DNA of 64,000 nucleotides from Apium graveolens (Eukaryota; Streptophyta; Magnoliopsida; Apiales; Apiaceae), in NCBI RefSeq assembly GCF_009905375.1, contig NC_133649.1, positions 236,372,201 through 236,436,200 of the forward strand. The letters are read 5' to 3'. The position numbers were made by a program, and so were the translations under genes. Positions 33,828-44,800 of the stretch are shown here, in pieces. Within the stretch, counting starts at the first letter, position 1; each line of letters opens with the position of its first letter. The notes under the pieces are model-generated. The model ran no database searches. It was given only the letters and a program-made list of their open reading frames with translations, and was not told where the DNA came from.

Positions 33828-34205
33828 TTAGCAACTCTTCATCACTTTCAAGTTGCAAGGGATGCAGTCAAACTTGTCACAGAATGAGTAGGGATCATTT
33901 GAATCTGTTTCATTGTATTTGAAAGCTCCTTCAGTTGGCTTGCTAACAACCTTTTCACAAAGGTGAGTTAGATGATTTTCAGACCCACATTTTTCACACT
34001 TCTTTCTAGAAGCATCTATAACATAAGCAAGATTATTGCTTTTTTTCCCTATTTTCCCATTTCTATTTTTCTTCTTCTTTCTTGCATCTTCAATCTTTAT
34101 TTCTTTAACAAGAATCTTGGTGCTTTGATTATCCATGAGATTTTCTTCAGACTTAGAAGATAGAATTGAGTTTGCATTTTTCTTTTCCCAGCAGATATAA
34201 GCCAA
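33828..34205 (-). pseudogene. Copia B gag-to-protease spacer fragment
   Basis: Contains a second zinc-knuckle-like C-E-K-C-G-S-E-N-H-L-T-H-L-C typical of the Gag to protease spacer in SIRE-type elements, and a run of basic residues. The real gag, the leader and the 5' LTR of B are missing: at about 34206 sequence changes to the LTR of chromovirus C. Confidence 0.65.
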
Positions 34206-35378
34206 GGTTATAGTGAGAAGTTATTGAGCATACCAGGCAAGTATTCCTGAACTTTCTTGTAGTATAATTACAAGTATCCCTATCTTCACTTATCATTCAA
34301 GTGATATTTATTTTGAATCTTATTATGCAAGTTTTTTCACCTATTCTAAATTCAGAATAGTGTATTAGTTTGTTTATTCATATACCAAATGCAGCTTTAT
34401 AAACTATTCTAATTTTAGAATAGTTTAACATTTTACTTATCAGACTGTTCAATCATAATCATGAAAGTATATCTTCCCTATTCTATGTTCAGAATAGTTA
34501 AACGTTTGTTATATTTTGCTGCAATTACTCTATACAGTGGAACTTTGAGATGAGATTAGCGAATAACTAATTGTTCTAGTTGTTTCGCCATCAGTTGTTG
34601 AGATGACTCTGGACCATGAGAAATGGGGAGTTATATGGTTAAGGATGTCGTTTAATCCGGCTCCTTTGATTAAAAATGTTTTTATGGATTGGATGGTAGC
34701 GTAAGAGGCCGCGGCGGCGGTCCAGTGTGAGCCATGTATTATACTTGATTATAATACCTCGCTAGGCCAATGTGTGCCTTGGGTGCCCTTTTGTTTAGTT
34801 GGATATGCTTCAGCATGTCGGTGTTACTCCGCGGCTGATCACCAGCGACAACACACCATCGTTCGAGGATTCCAATCTAAAATATTAAAAAGTATGGTTT
34901 ATCATTAAAGCTTATAATAGTTGTGGTTTACTCTGATATTGTTGTTCAGTTTCATTCTTCAGATATATTGATTTTATTGTTTCAAGTATAAACTATATAC
35001 TGCTTGCTGATCATTTCTTTTTCTCATACTTGTTTATTATTCTGATTCTTTCAGCTATGCCAGAGCAGGCCTGGGTCCCAGGTTTCTTCGGGAGTTTTGT
35101 ACTTGTAAATAGTTTGGTGTGTTTTCCAGGTAGACTGTTTGGGACGCTTGACTAGTCTAGAGGTTTGTGATAAAATTTAAATAGTTGTAAAACTAAATAG
35201 ACTTATGGGTTGTAATAATATTTGGTTTATATTAGTGCCTGTTTCATACTATAACCAGTGATCGATCCAGTTGCATGTAATGGATCATATTTATTATTTT
35301 ATTCCGTTGTGCCTATTTTAGTTTGCTTTATCGTATAGTGTCCCCCAAATCTAGGCCCCAGATTTGGAGAGTGTCACA
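34206..35378 (+). mobile_element. Truncated 5' LTR of chromovirus C
   Basis: The right end ...CCAGATTTGGAGAGTGTCACA is followed by a decayed PBS. A GCGGCTGATCACC phrase at about 34831 is shared, in reverse, with LTR D (near 51430 and 60785). The left boundary is not a TG terminus and abuts copia B, so the LTR is truncated. It holds three 20-bp palindromes. Confidence 0.6.
34341..34497. repeat. Three spaced 20-bp palindromes in LTR C
   Basis: CTATTCTAAATTCAGAATAG at 34341-34360, CTATTCTAATTTTAGAATAG at 34404-34423 and CTATTCTATGTTCAGAATAG at 34478-34497. The outer arms CTATTCT/AGAATAG are perfect in all three; only the centre varies. Confidence 0.8.
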
Positions 35379-35846
35379 GGTTGATATCAAGGCTACAGGT
35401 TTTGGTCACTGAAACAGGCTTATGATTGTCATAAGTCATAGGAAGATCACATAAGATAAACGCATATAGTTTAACTCTTATAGAGTTAAGTTTAGGTTAT
35501 TGGGCTGGTTTATAGCTAAGTTGTTCAGGTTTCCTGTTTTGCGTTTAGCTTTAGGCTTTTGGTGCCATTCCTTTGCTATTTTATTGGTTCCCAGAGATAG
35601 TGGGAAGTGATGAAAGAGGTTGAAAGGTTGTGTTGCAACCCATCCACCAATTGTTGGTTTATTTGAGATCGTTGAGCAAAAGTTGGACGATTTTAATAAT
35701 TCCTTATCATTTTTCTTTGAACTATTATTCTTTGAGATAGTAAGCAGGATTATGTGATAATCATGTGGTAGGTGTTAATATGTTAGCAAGTTTATATTAA
35801 TTTGGAAAAGAGATAATGCATGAGAATTTTGATATGCTAAAAGATT
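35379..35846 (+). other. Leader of chromovirus C with decayed PBS
   Basis: GGTTGATATCAAGGCTACAGG at the LTR edge resembles the tRNA-Met PBS with several substitutions. The leader continues to 35846, where copia F is inserted, and resumes at 47654 after the AGATT duplication. Confidence 0.6.
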
Positions 35847-36186
35847 TGTTGTGAATATGTTGTGTACTTGATGATCACTTAAACAAAACATCTAAGTAGA
35901 TTTTACTTAGTGAAATAATGTAGCACTCGACGGATAAGAATTATAGTCCCGACGGATAACTCATTATAGTCCCGACGGATGATTAACTTATTATCCATTG
36001 AGTGAGTAGCTTATGTAATAATAAGTTTGTAGCACAGTGATGTATGTACCTTTGTATAGAATCTGTAGTAGCATATAAGTCATGTTGACTTTAACTAGAT
36101 ATGCAGAATAGGTTGATTAATTGTACATAAGCAATGTCTTGTAATTCTGTATAAGTGAAATGAAGTCAAGTGCCAAAATAGCTACC

Positions 36187-36303
36187 AACAGATGATTAAC
36201 AAAGCCTTCGACGGATGATCAAATGACTATCAACGGATGTTTAACATAGCAGTTGACGGATGATCAATTAAGTCATCGACGGATGATCTGAAAGTCGACG
36301 GAT
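36187..36303 (+). repeat. ~22-bp tandem array of CGACGGATGATC in LTR F
   Basis: Core starts are 36187 (CAACAGAT), 36209, 36231 (CAACGGAT), 36254 (TGACGGAT), 36277 and 36296; steps 22, 22, 23, 23 and 19. All copies are in the same orientation. The 3' LTR has the same array with more C-to-T changes in the core. Confidence 0.85.
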
Positions 36304-36481
36304 GATCATATCAAGAATTCAAACATCAGTTGAACAGTGAAAGCTGACACACAGCCGTCGAGTTGGATACAAACATATTGTGGAAGCCCATTAACTGGGT
36401 AATAGAGGACGAAAAGCAGCAAAGATTAAGACTGTTAGATTTTATATTTGTTCAGTCTTTTTGACTTTGTAATCTTGGTTT

Positions 36482-36488
36482 TATATAA
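36482..36488 (+). promoter_or_regulatory. TATA box of LTR F
   Basis: TATATAA lies in the loop of an inverted repeat (CTTGGTT...AACCAAG), about 190 bases after the motif array and 380 before the LTR end. The 3' LTR keeps the TATATAA. Confidence 0.55.
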
Positions 36489-36871
36489 ACCAAGAGAGTA
36501 GCAAATAGAAAAATAACTGAGATAGTTGAGAAACACAAAAACAGAGAAATCTTTGTAAGCTTAATCTTTAGCATTTCTTGTATTCTCAGTAGTTCAATTT
36601 GTAAGCAGCTGTAAGCATTTCTGCACACAGAGTCCTCTCGATATATTATATATATCTCTGGTGGAATTGTTTAAATCCACCAGAAAGTTTTTAAAGACTC
36701 TTGTTTTTAATTACTTATGTTTTGATTCATTTAAGTTTACATTCCGCATTGTACTAATCAAAACAAATATATCTTTAATCGAGTTGAACATTTTTATTTC
36801 AAGAAAAAGGTTCAAGAATTCCATTCAACCCCCTTCTGTAATTCTTGCTATATTGTTAAGGGACTAACAAT

Positions 36872-36883
36872 TGGTATCAGAGC
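36872..36883 (+). other. Primer-binding site of copia F
   Basis: TGGTATCAGAGC two bases after the LTR end, matching initiator tRNA-Met. Confidence 0.9.
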
Positions 36884-36930
36884 AAGCTCTTAATCTACAA
36901 AGAGTTTAAAGATCAAAACAATTCAGCAAG

Positions 36931-37973
36931 ATGAATAAGAAAGATGTTGGAGTCAAGATTCCTTTTCTTGATAAAGATAATTACCATCATTGGAAGGTAA
37001 AGATGCATCTTCACATGCTTTCTCAAGATGAGGCCCATGTGGACTGCATAGAAAGAGGTCCTCATGTTCCAATGAGAGCTGCAACAGGAAACGAGCCATC
37101 TGTTCCAAAGCCAAGGCATGAATGGTCTGATCCTGACATTGAACAAGTCATGAAAGATAAAAAGGCCATGAACATTCTGTTCAATGGTGTTGATGCAGAC
37201 ATGTTTGATAACATCATCAACTGCAAAACTGCCAAGGAAGTTTGGGACACAATACAGATAATTTGTGATGGCACTGAGCAAGAGAAAATAAAATGCAGCT
37301 CCTGATTCAGCAATATGAGCATTTTCACAATGAAGAAAGTGAGTCACTCACTGACATTTTTAGTAGATTCCAAAAACTACTAAATGCTCTTAAGTTGCAT
37401 GGAAGAGTCTATCAGACTAAAGACTCCAATTTGAAATTTCTCAGATCTCTTCCAAAGGAATGGAAACCAATGACAGTCTCATTGAGAAACTCACAAGATT
37501 ATAAGGAGTTTACTTTGGAGAGCTTGTATGGCATTCTGAAAACCTATGAGCTTGAGATAGAGCAGGATGAAAGAATGGAGAGAGGAAAGAAGAAAGGAGG
37601 ATCCATTGCACTAGTTGCTGATCTGGAAAAGGAGAAGGAAGTGAAGATGGAAGCTGTGGAATCAACTTCAAAGGTCTGTGAAAGCAAGGGTAAGGGGCTA
37701 GCTGCAGAAAATGAAGATTCATTGAGCCAAGATTACATGGAGGACATTGATGAGCACCTAGCATTCCTTTCAAGAAGATTTGCCAAGCTCAACTTCAAAA
37801 AGAACTTTGGAGCAGCCAAGCCAAATAGAAACATGGTGGATAAGTCAAAATTCAAATGTTTCAAATGTGGCTTGGCAGGGCATTTTGCAAATGAGTGTAG
37901 AAAGTCAGATTCCAGTAAGAAAAGATTTGAGTCTGTAGATTACAAGCAAAAATACTTTGATCTACTCAAATAA
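36931..37973 (+). pseudogene. gag: Copia F gag
   Basis: Starts M-N-K-K-D-V-G-V-K-I-P-F-L-D with D-N-Y-H-H-W-K-V-K-M, D-N-I-I-N-C and A-K-E-V-W-D-T-I, then continues after a frameshift near 37290 with L-L-I-Q-Q-Y-E-H-F and L-K-F-L-R-S-L-P. A zinc knuckle C-F-K-C-G-L-A-G-H-F-A-N-E-C lies near 37858. A TAA at 37971-37973 separates it from the protease part in the same frame; it fits a Gln codon lost by C-to-T change. Particle-forming protein; without repair it cannot be made full length. Confidence 0.9.
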
Positions 37974-38021
37974 AAGGAAAGGGCTTTTATTACACAAGAG
38001 AATGACTGGGCAGCTGATGGT

Positions 38022-40046
38022 TTGGATGAAGATGAAGATGTCAGCTATGTCAATCTAGCCCTTATGGCCAAGTCTGATGAAACAGAGACAAGTTCCTCAA
38101 GCAATCAGGAAAATAGAAGGAATCTTTGGTACTTGGATAGTGGTTGTTCAAGACACATGACTGGTGATTCTACCCTGCTCACAGAGTTTAAGGAAAGAGC
38201 TGGCCCAAGTATTACTTTTGGAGATGACAGCAAAGGATATACTGTGGGATATGGCTTGATTTCAAAGGACAATGTCATCATTGAAGAGGTTGCCTTAGTG
38301 GATGGTCTCAAACACAATCTGTTGAGTATCAGCCAGCTTTGTGACAAAGGCAACTCAGTAACCTTCAACAAAGAAGCCTGTGTTGTGACTAACAATTAAA
38401 ACAACAAAGTGGTTCTCACTGGTGTGAGAAGAGGAAATGTGTATCTAGCTGACTTCAACTCAACTAAAGCAGAATCTGTAACTTGTCTTCTCAGTAAAGC
38501 AAGTCAAGATGAAAGTTGGCTATGGCACAAGAAACTATCCCATTTAAACTTCAAGACCATGAATGAGCTGGTAAAGAAAGAACTAGTAAGAGGCATTCCT
38601 CTAGTGGAGTTTACAAAGGATGGACTGTGTGATGCCTGCCAAAAAGGGAAGCAGATCAAAGCATCATTCAGGAAGAAACTTGATTCAGCAATTGAAGAGC
38701 CTCTGCAACTCCTTCACATGGATTTGTTTGGACCAGTCAATGTATTGTCAATTTCAAAGAAAAGATTTTGCCTAGTAATTGTAGATGATTTCTCAAAGTT
38801 CTCTTTGACATATTTCCTAAAGTCTAAAGATGAGGTTAGTGAAATCATCATCAATCACATAAGGCAAGTTAACAGTCATCCTGATTTCAAAGTTAGAAGA
38901 ATCAGGAGTGACAATGGAACTGAGTTCAAGAACTATGTCATGAGAGCATTTTGTGAGGAAAATGGAATCTTGCATGAGTTTTCAGCAGCAAGGACTCCAC
39001 AACAGAATGGAGTAGTGGAAAGAAAGAAGAGATCTTTTATTGAAGCTGCAAGGAAAATGCTTGAAGAATCAAAATTACCAACATATTTCTGGGCTGAAGC
39101 TGTAAACACTGCATGCTACACTCAGAACATCTCTCTGATTAATCAAGCAAGATGCATGACACCTTATCAATTGTTCAAGAACAAGAAGCCAACTCTAAAC
39201 TTTCTTCATGTCTTTGGCTGTAAATGCCATATTCTGAGAAATCAAACTGATCAAAATGGGAAGTTTGATGCTAAAGCAGATGAAGGAATTTTTGTTGAAT
39301 ATGCTGTTGGTAAAGCATATAGAGTCTACAATCTAAGAACCAACATTGTTGTTGAATCTATACATGTTATGTTTGATGATAAAAAGATTGAAGGACTAAA
39401 AGATGGAGATTACCATGAGAGCCTCAAATTCGATAATGTTGAAATGGTCAGTGATGAAAGTGATGATGAGAGTGATCAAGAAACAGTGTCTAAGGATAAT
39501 GTAGACAAATCTACCACCAATGAAGCACATAACTCAACATCCATCGAGTTACATAATGCTTCATCCGTCGGAAGGCAATCTGTGTTATCCGTCGGAAGAC
39601 AACCTGCCTCATCCGTCGGTACTCAAAATTCACCATCCGTCGGGTTATCTAAAGGAGCAGGAAATCAAGGAAGGTCACCTATAGAAAGTACCCCTTTCAC
39701 AAATCAAAGATCCACAAACTCAGGGGGAGTTTCTAGCAATCAAAACTCAATCACACATCAAGACAATATTGAGGTCTCTTCATCTAGAGCCAATCTACCT
39801 CAACCAAGGAAATGGACAAAAGATCACCCCTTTGAACTAATTATTAGTGATGTGTCTTCTAGAGTTCAAACAAGAAGAGCAACTCAGGAAGAATGTCTAT
39901 ACAGTAGCTTTCTGTCAAAGGAAGAACCAAAGAAGGTAGAAGAAGCTTTGCTGGATCCTGATTGGATTTTAGCTATGCAGGAGGAGCTAAACCAATTTGA
40001 AAGAAATAAAGTTTGGAAGCTGGTACCCAAGGAAAGAATCCAATAG
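38022..40046 (+). pseudogene. pol: Copia F protease and integrase
   Basis: Same frame as the second part of gag. L-W-Y-L-D-S-G-C-S-R-H-M-T-G is the protease active site. A TAA at 38397 interrupts it, then 38409-40046 is open for 545 codons: L-W-H-K-K-L-S-H-L-N and C-D-A-C-Q-K-G-K form the zinc site; H-M-D-L-F-G-P-V, R-S-D-N-G-T-E-F and V-V-E-R-K-K-R give the D-D-E catalytic triad, all present. The Ser/Asn-rich tail holds the 24-bp motif array. The frame is lost near 40046, just before RT. Confidence 0.92.
39539..39642 (+). repeat. Exact 24-bp-period ATCCGTCG array inside the integrase-RT linker
   Basis: ATCC(G/A)TCG starts at 39539, 39563, 39587, 39611 and 39635: four steps of exactly 24 bases (8 codons), all in one orientation. 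It encodes repeats of the S-S-V-G-x-Q type in a disordered linker. The core is the complement of the LTR motif. Confidence 0.85.
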
Positions 40047-40072
40047 ACACCAAATAGGTATTCAGGAACAAG

Positions 40073-41362
40073 ATGGATGAAAATGGCATAGTAGTAAGGA
40101 ACAAAGCCAGATTGGTTGCTAAAGGCTATTGCCAGCAAGAAGGAATAGATTTTGATGAAATATTTGCTCCTGTTGCAAGACTTGAAGCCATCAGAATCTT
40201 CTTAGCCTATGCAGCCCATGCCAATTTCAAGGTCTATCAAATGGATGTCAAAAGTGCCTTTCTGAATCTGAAAGCACTTTATGGACTGAAGCAAGCACCT
40301 AGAGCCTGGTATGACACTTTATCAAAGTTCCTTTTGGAAAATCACTTCACAAGAGGTACTGTAGATAAAACTTTATTTTTCAGAAATGTTAATGGCTCTA
40401 GCATACTTGTTCAAATTTATGTAGATGATATTATCTTTGGCTCTACAGATGAGAAATTTTGTAAAAAGTTTGCCAAACTGATGCAAAGTAAGTATGAAAT
40501 GAGTATGATGGGAGAACTAACTTACTTTCTTGGTTTACAAGTTAAGCAAGTTAGTGATGGAATATTCATTAGTCAAACTAAATATATTTTTGATCTTTTA
40601 AAGAATTTTGATCTAATGGATTGCACATCTGCAAAAACTCCCATGGCCACTGCAACTAAGCTTGAACTAAACACTACTGAAAGGTCTGTGGATATTTCAA
40701 GCTATAGAGGCATGGTTGGCTCACTTCTGTACTTAACAGCTAGTAGGCCAGATATAATATTTGCTACATGTTTATGTGGTAGATTTATGGCTGATCCTAG
40801 AGAGTCTCACTTAATAGCTATTAAGAGAATTTTCAGATATCTCAAGGGAACACCAAAACTTGGCATTTGGTATCCTAGCGATTCTGGTTTTAATCTAACT
40901 AGTTATTCAGATGCAGACTATGCAGGTTGCAGAATTGACAGAAAAAGCAAAACAGGAACTTGTCAATTTTTAGGAAACAAGCTTGTGTCCTGGTTCAGTA
41001 AAAAGCAAAATTCAGTTTCTACTTCTACAGCTGAAGCTGAATATATTGCTGCTGGCAGTTGCTGTGCACAGATTTTATGGATGAAAAATCAATTGCTAGA
41101 CTATGCTCTGCAAGTTGAGAGGATTCCTATTTTCTGTGATAACACAAGTGCAATTGCCATCACCGAAAATCCAGTGCAACATTCAAGGACAAAGCACATA
41201 GACATCAAGTACCATTTCATAAGGGAACATGTAATGAATGGTACTGTAGAGTTACATTTTGTTCCAAGTGAGAAGCAACTTGCAGACATATTTACCACGC
41301 CACTGGATAAATCCACCTTTTCTAGGTTGGTAAGTGAGTTAGGTATGCTTAATTACTCTTGA
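40073..41362 (+). pseudogene. pol: Copia F reverse transcriptase and RNase H
   Basis: Open for 429 codons in a new frame: A-R-L-E-A-I-R, V-K-S-A-F-L-N, then directly [15 protein letters not shown]. The ~30 residues that normally lie between these blocks (seen in copia B as a G-E-L-E-E-E-V-Y region) are missing. The catalytic Y-V-D-D-I-I-F-G-S is intact; RNase H shows D-A-D-Y-A-G-C, S-T-A-E-A-E-Y and C-D-N-T-S-A-I, and ends [11 protein letters not shown]. The internal deletion removes part of the RT palm, so the enzyme is probably inactive. Confidence 0.92.
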
Positions 41363-41455
41363 ATCTATCTGAGTTAATTTGCAAGTTGAAAAGTAGCCAG
41401 AAATTTAACTGATTTTTAGTCATGAATGAAATTTTGACTAAGTCAAAATTTGCAT

Positions 41456-41670
41456 CTCGACGGATGACCATTATCCATCGAGTTAAGTCATCCGTCGATA
41501 TACAATGTGCAAATAAAAATTAATTATTTTTCTGGAATCTTTTAAAACTCGACGGATAACAGTTTATCCTCATCCGTCGAAGTGTCTAAATCTTAACCGT
41601 TAATTCCCTGAACATTATCCATCGAGTATACTTACAGTTTGTAAGCATTACACGACGGATAATGAGTGAA
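41456..41670 (+). repeat. Inverted-pair motif cluster upstream of the copia F extra ORF
   Basis: CGACGGAT at 41458, ATCCATCG at 41473, ATCCGTCG at 41490, CGACGGAT at 41550, ATCCGTCG at 41572, ATCCATCG at 41617 and CGACGGAT at 41653. Pairs 41458/41473 (7-base gap) and 41550/41572 are inverted and can form hairpins; the latter has a perfect 8-bp stem. The cluster lies ~100 bases before the TATA box of the extra ORF. Confidence 0.85.
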
Positions 41671-41766
41671 ATTTTTACAGTTTATTCTTAAAACGGCTAA
41701 TTTGGGCAATTTCTATCGGGTAATTTACTTCTCTTTATTATTTTTATCCGTTGTTTTTGAGCAAAA

Positions 41767-41774
41767 TATAAAAG
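41767..41774 (+). promoter_or_regulatory. Internal TATA box for the extra ORF
   Basis: TATAAAAG, 110 bases before the ATG at 41884. A pyrimidine-rich leader (TCATTCTCTCTC and CTCTTTCTCTTC) follows and the start context is AACAATGGC, the favoured plant context. Suggests a separate mRNA for the extra ORF. Confidence 0.55.
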
Positions 41775-41883
41775 CTTATTTCATTCTAATCATTTTCTTT
41801 TATCATTCTCAAATTCAACTGTGTTTATTTCATTCTCTCTCAAGCAAAAATCCTCTTTCTCTTCAAGCTTTCCTTCTCTAACA

Positions 41884-44800
41884 ATGGCACCTGTAGTAAA
41901 TATTATGTCTCAGACTGGGTTCATTTATGATAAGAACAACTTCACTGCTTTGGTCAACAAGGGCATTCAGCAATCAAAAGACTATCACAAGATGATGGAC
42001 TTCGTGAAGAACTGCAAGTTAAGTTTTGCCATGCTTGAATCACCCACAATCTTTTGTGAAGTTGTAGAAGAGATGTGGACCTCTGCAATTTACAACTCTA
42101 CTGACAAAACCATCACTCTGACAATCAAAGGTAATGACTTCTGTATCAATAGTGATGTGATAAAAGCATGTTTCAAGATTCCTGATGATAATGTAACTTC
42201 ACCACACACTGACACTGATTTGATCAATATGCTTAACTCCATGCATTATGCACTTCCTACTAATAAGCTAAGTGATATTAGGAGATTAGGTCTTAGGAAG
42301 GAATGGAGTTTTATGTGTGATGTTGTAACTAAAGTTTTCTCTGGAAAAATCGAGAATTTTGATTCTGTGAACATTTCCATGCTTAACATGCTATACATGC
42401 TAGTTACAGACAAATTTTACAATTTCAGTGACCTTGTCATATATGAGTTAGGTTTTAAACTAGGTGAGTTAGCCAAAAGGGGAAAGAACATATATTATGC
42501 TAGATTTTTTATGCTATTGGCTAACCATCTTTGTCAAGAAATTGCACTTGAGAACCCAAACAACAAATTAGCTTGTTGGGTTCAAGAGAGAAGAATCATT
42601 GCAGATTTGAACAGAGCCAACCACCATAGGGATGTGCCAATGTTCTATTTTCCTGTAATGCTTACACCTCAGGTAAGTGAGGTAAGTTCATCCATACCCT
42701 CAACTATTCCAATCTCCTCTATTTCTTTAACTTCAGGCATAGCTAAGGCAACTATGACAATGACCAAACAGTTGCCTACCAAAGCTGCCAAATTAACTGT
42801 AATTTCCAAATCCAAATCAAAGAAAACCCCCTCTAGTATCTCTCAAAAGGTACCAGTTGAAAAATCTACCAAAGCCAAAGAGGGGAGTGTGAAGGAGGGT
42901 CAGATAGGTGAGGGAAGGGGTGAACATCAAAGAAACCCCAAGGATAAGGTTGGAGAGTTGAGTGAATCCCAGCCTAGCCACACTGCAGTTTCCCAACAAA
43001 CTGCAGTGCTTAAAAAGGATAAAAGCTCACTTCTAGCTGCATCCTCCCAAAAGGATGTGGCTATTGAACAAAGCTCTCATCCAAGAGCACAGGCCAAAAG
43101 GGTTAGGGACACAAGCTCACCCCAAACTTACACTAGAAAGAAGAAATCCAAAACAACTGGGGATGCACAGGGCACACACACAGTGCAAACTGGTGTTAAA
43201 GACACAGTCCCTGCACCTTCTCAAATTCAGATTGATGTGGCTCCAATAAATGTGGAGTCACAGTCAAAATCTCTTATAATAGAAGCCACTGAAACACCAT
43301 ACTCACCAACTAACTCACTGGAAGTGGATATGATAAACACTTCAATTCCTAATTCCCCTTCTTTAACTCTGTTGGGGAAGCCAAAATCTAGTGCAAGTGA
43401 GCATCATCTTTTAGATGATTTGTTGGTTCACTTGCCAATTCTTTTAGATACTATTGTGACATCTGTGCCTCAAATAACTTCAATCAACATAGAGTCAACA
43501 ATAGTTTCTCTTCCCACCTCATTCATTTCTACTCTCTCGATGGATATTGCTCATCCGTCGAGTAGTGATTGTATCCTGACGGATAAGCTTAACAGCAGTT
43601 ATCCGTCAGATAGCTTTACCACTCACCCGATGGATACCACTTATCCGTCGAGTGTCTCTGCACAACTTCAAACTTCAATTATTTCTAGTGCAGAAGATTT
43701 AGTGGTAATAGAATCACTCTTAGGACTGAGAGAGGAGAGTGCTTTGAGTGAGAGGCTGGGTTGCTCCCAGGCAAAAGGAGAGGAAAAGAGTGAATCTCAA
43801 CAATCCATTTCTTCAGGATTGGCAAAAGTGAGTGAGAGGAGTCCCACCTTAGTAGGTGAAGGTGATGGTGTGAGGGTGGGGAGCCAGGGTGAGTCCCTGA
43901 TGCAACAAAAGAGAGAATATGAGAGAAAGGCAGGTACAGGAGAAATAAGGGTGGATCCAGCCATTGCTAGTGAGTCAATGATTGTGGATGATGCTGAAAA
44001 GGGAAGACAATTTCAGCAACATTACAAAGCTGAAATTGATAACATTTTCTTGGATGCTGACACTTTTACTCATCCTGTGTCAGCCTATCAATATTTGGCT
44101 GCTCAGGGCAATGTGGAGGCAGAGCAGACTTTGAATTTGGTGCACACCACAGAATCTCTTCAAAGAGATAAAGCTGCTGTTAACAGGATGCCTTCTCAAG
44201 CTGGAGAGCCATCTGAAGAATTTGGAGTAAATTCTAATGATGATGACTCTGGTTCTTTGGACGGAAGTATGAACTTAGGGGGAGCTGAAGGCCCAAGTTT
44301 TGCTTTAAGTTTACCTGAATGGGCATGGGCAAAGGAATCTACACCAGGAGAATTTGAGGTGTCTTTGGTCAAACAAGTAATAGCTATTCAACAGGCCCTT
44401 CAGGAAACTTCAGATGCTGGTACCAAGGCTTTTCTTCAAGCTTACCTAGACTCTCTACATCTAATGAAGATCCAGCACTTAAGACAGAATCTTAGTATGG
44501 ATGAATTTAAAAGAGATATAGCTGACTTGAAGACCTATAACTCTGAGAAGCTGGATTCAGTAATGCCATATGGTACCATGCAAGATCTACTACTAAGATT
44601 GAGGAGAGAATCAGACTCTGAAAAGAAGCTAGCCAAGCTGGAAAACAGAGTTCAAGTTATTGAAGATTCAGTGGCTATTCTTCTTCAAAATCAACAGACT
44701 CAGACAAATCTTCTCATGCAACTGGCTAAAGCACAAGGCCTAACTCCTCAACTTGATGCTAACAAAAAGGGGGAGAGAGAATCAAGTAAGGGGGAGAAAG

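Larger units (their letters stand above)
35847..36869 (+). mobile_element. 5' LTR of copia F
   Basis: TGTTGTGAATATG...GGACTAACA. Contains early motif copies at 35938, 35950 and 35973, the array at 36187-36303, and a TATA box. Termini agree with the 3' LTR at 46625-47648. Confidence 0.95.
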
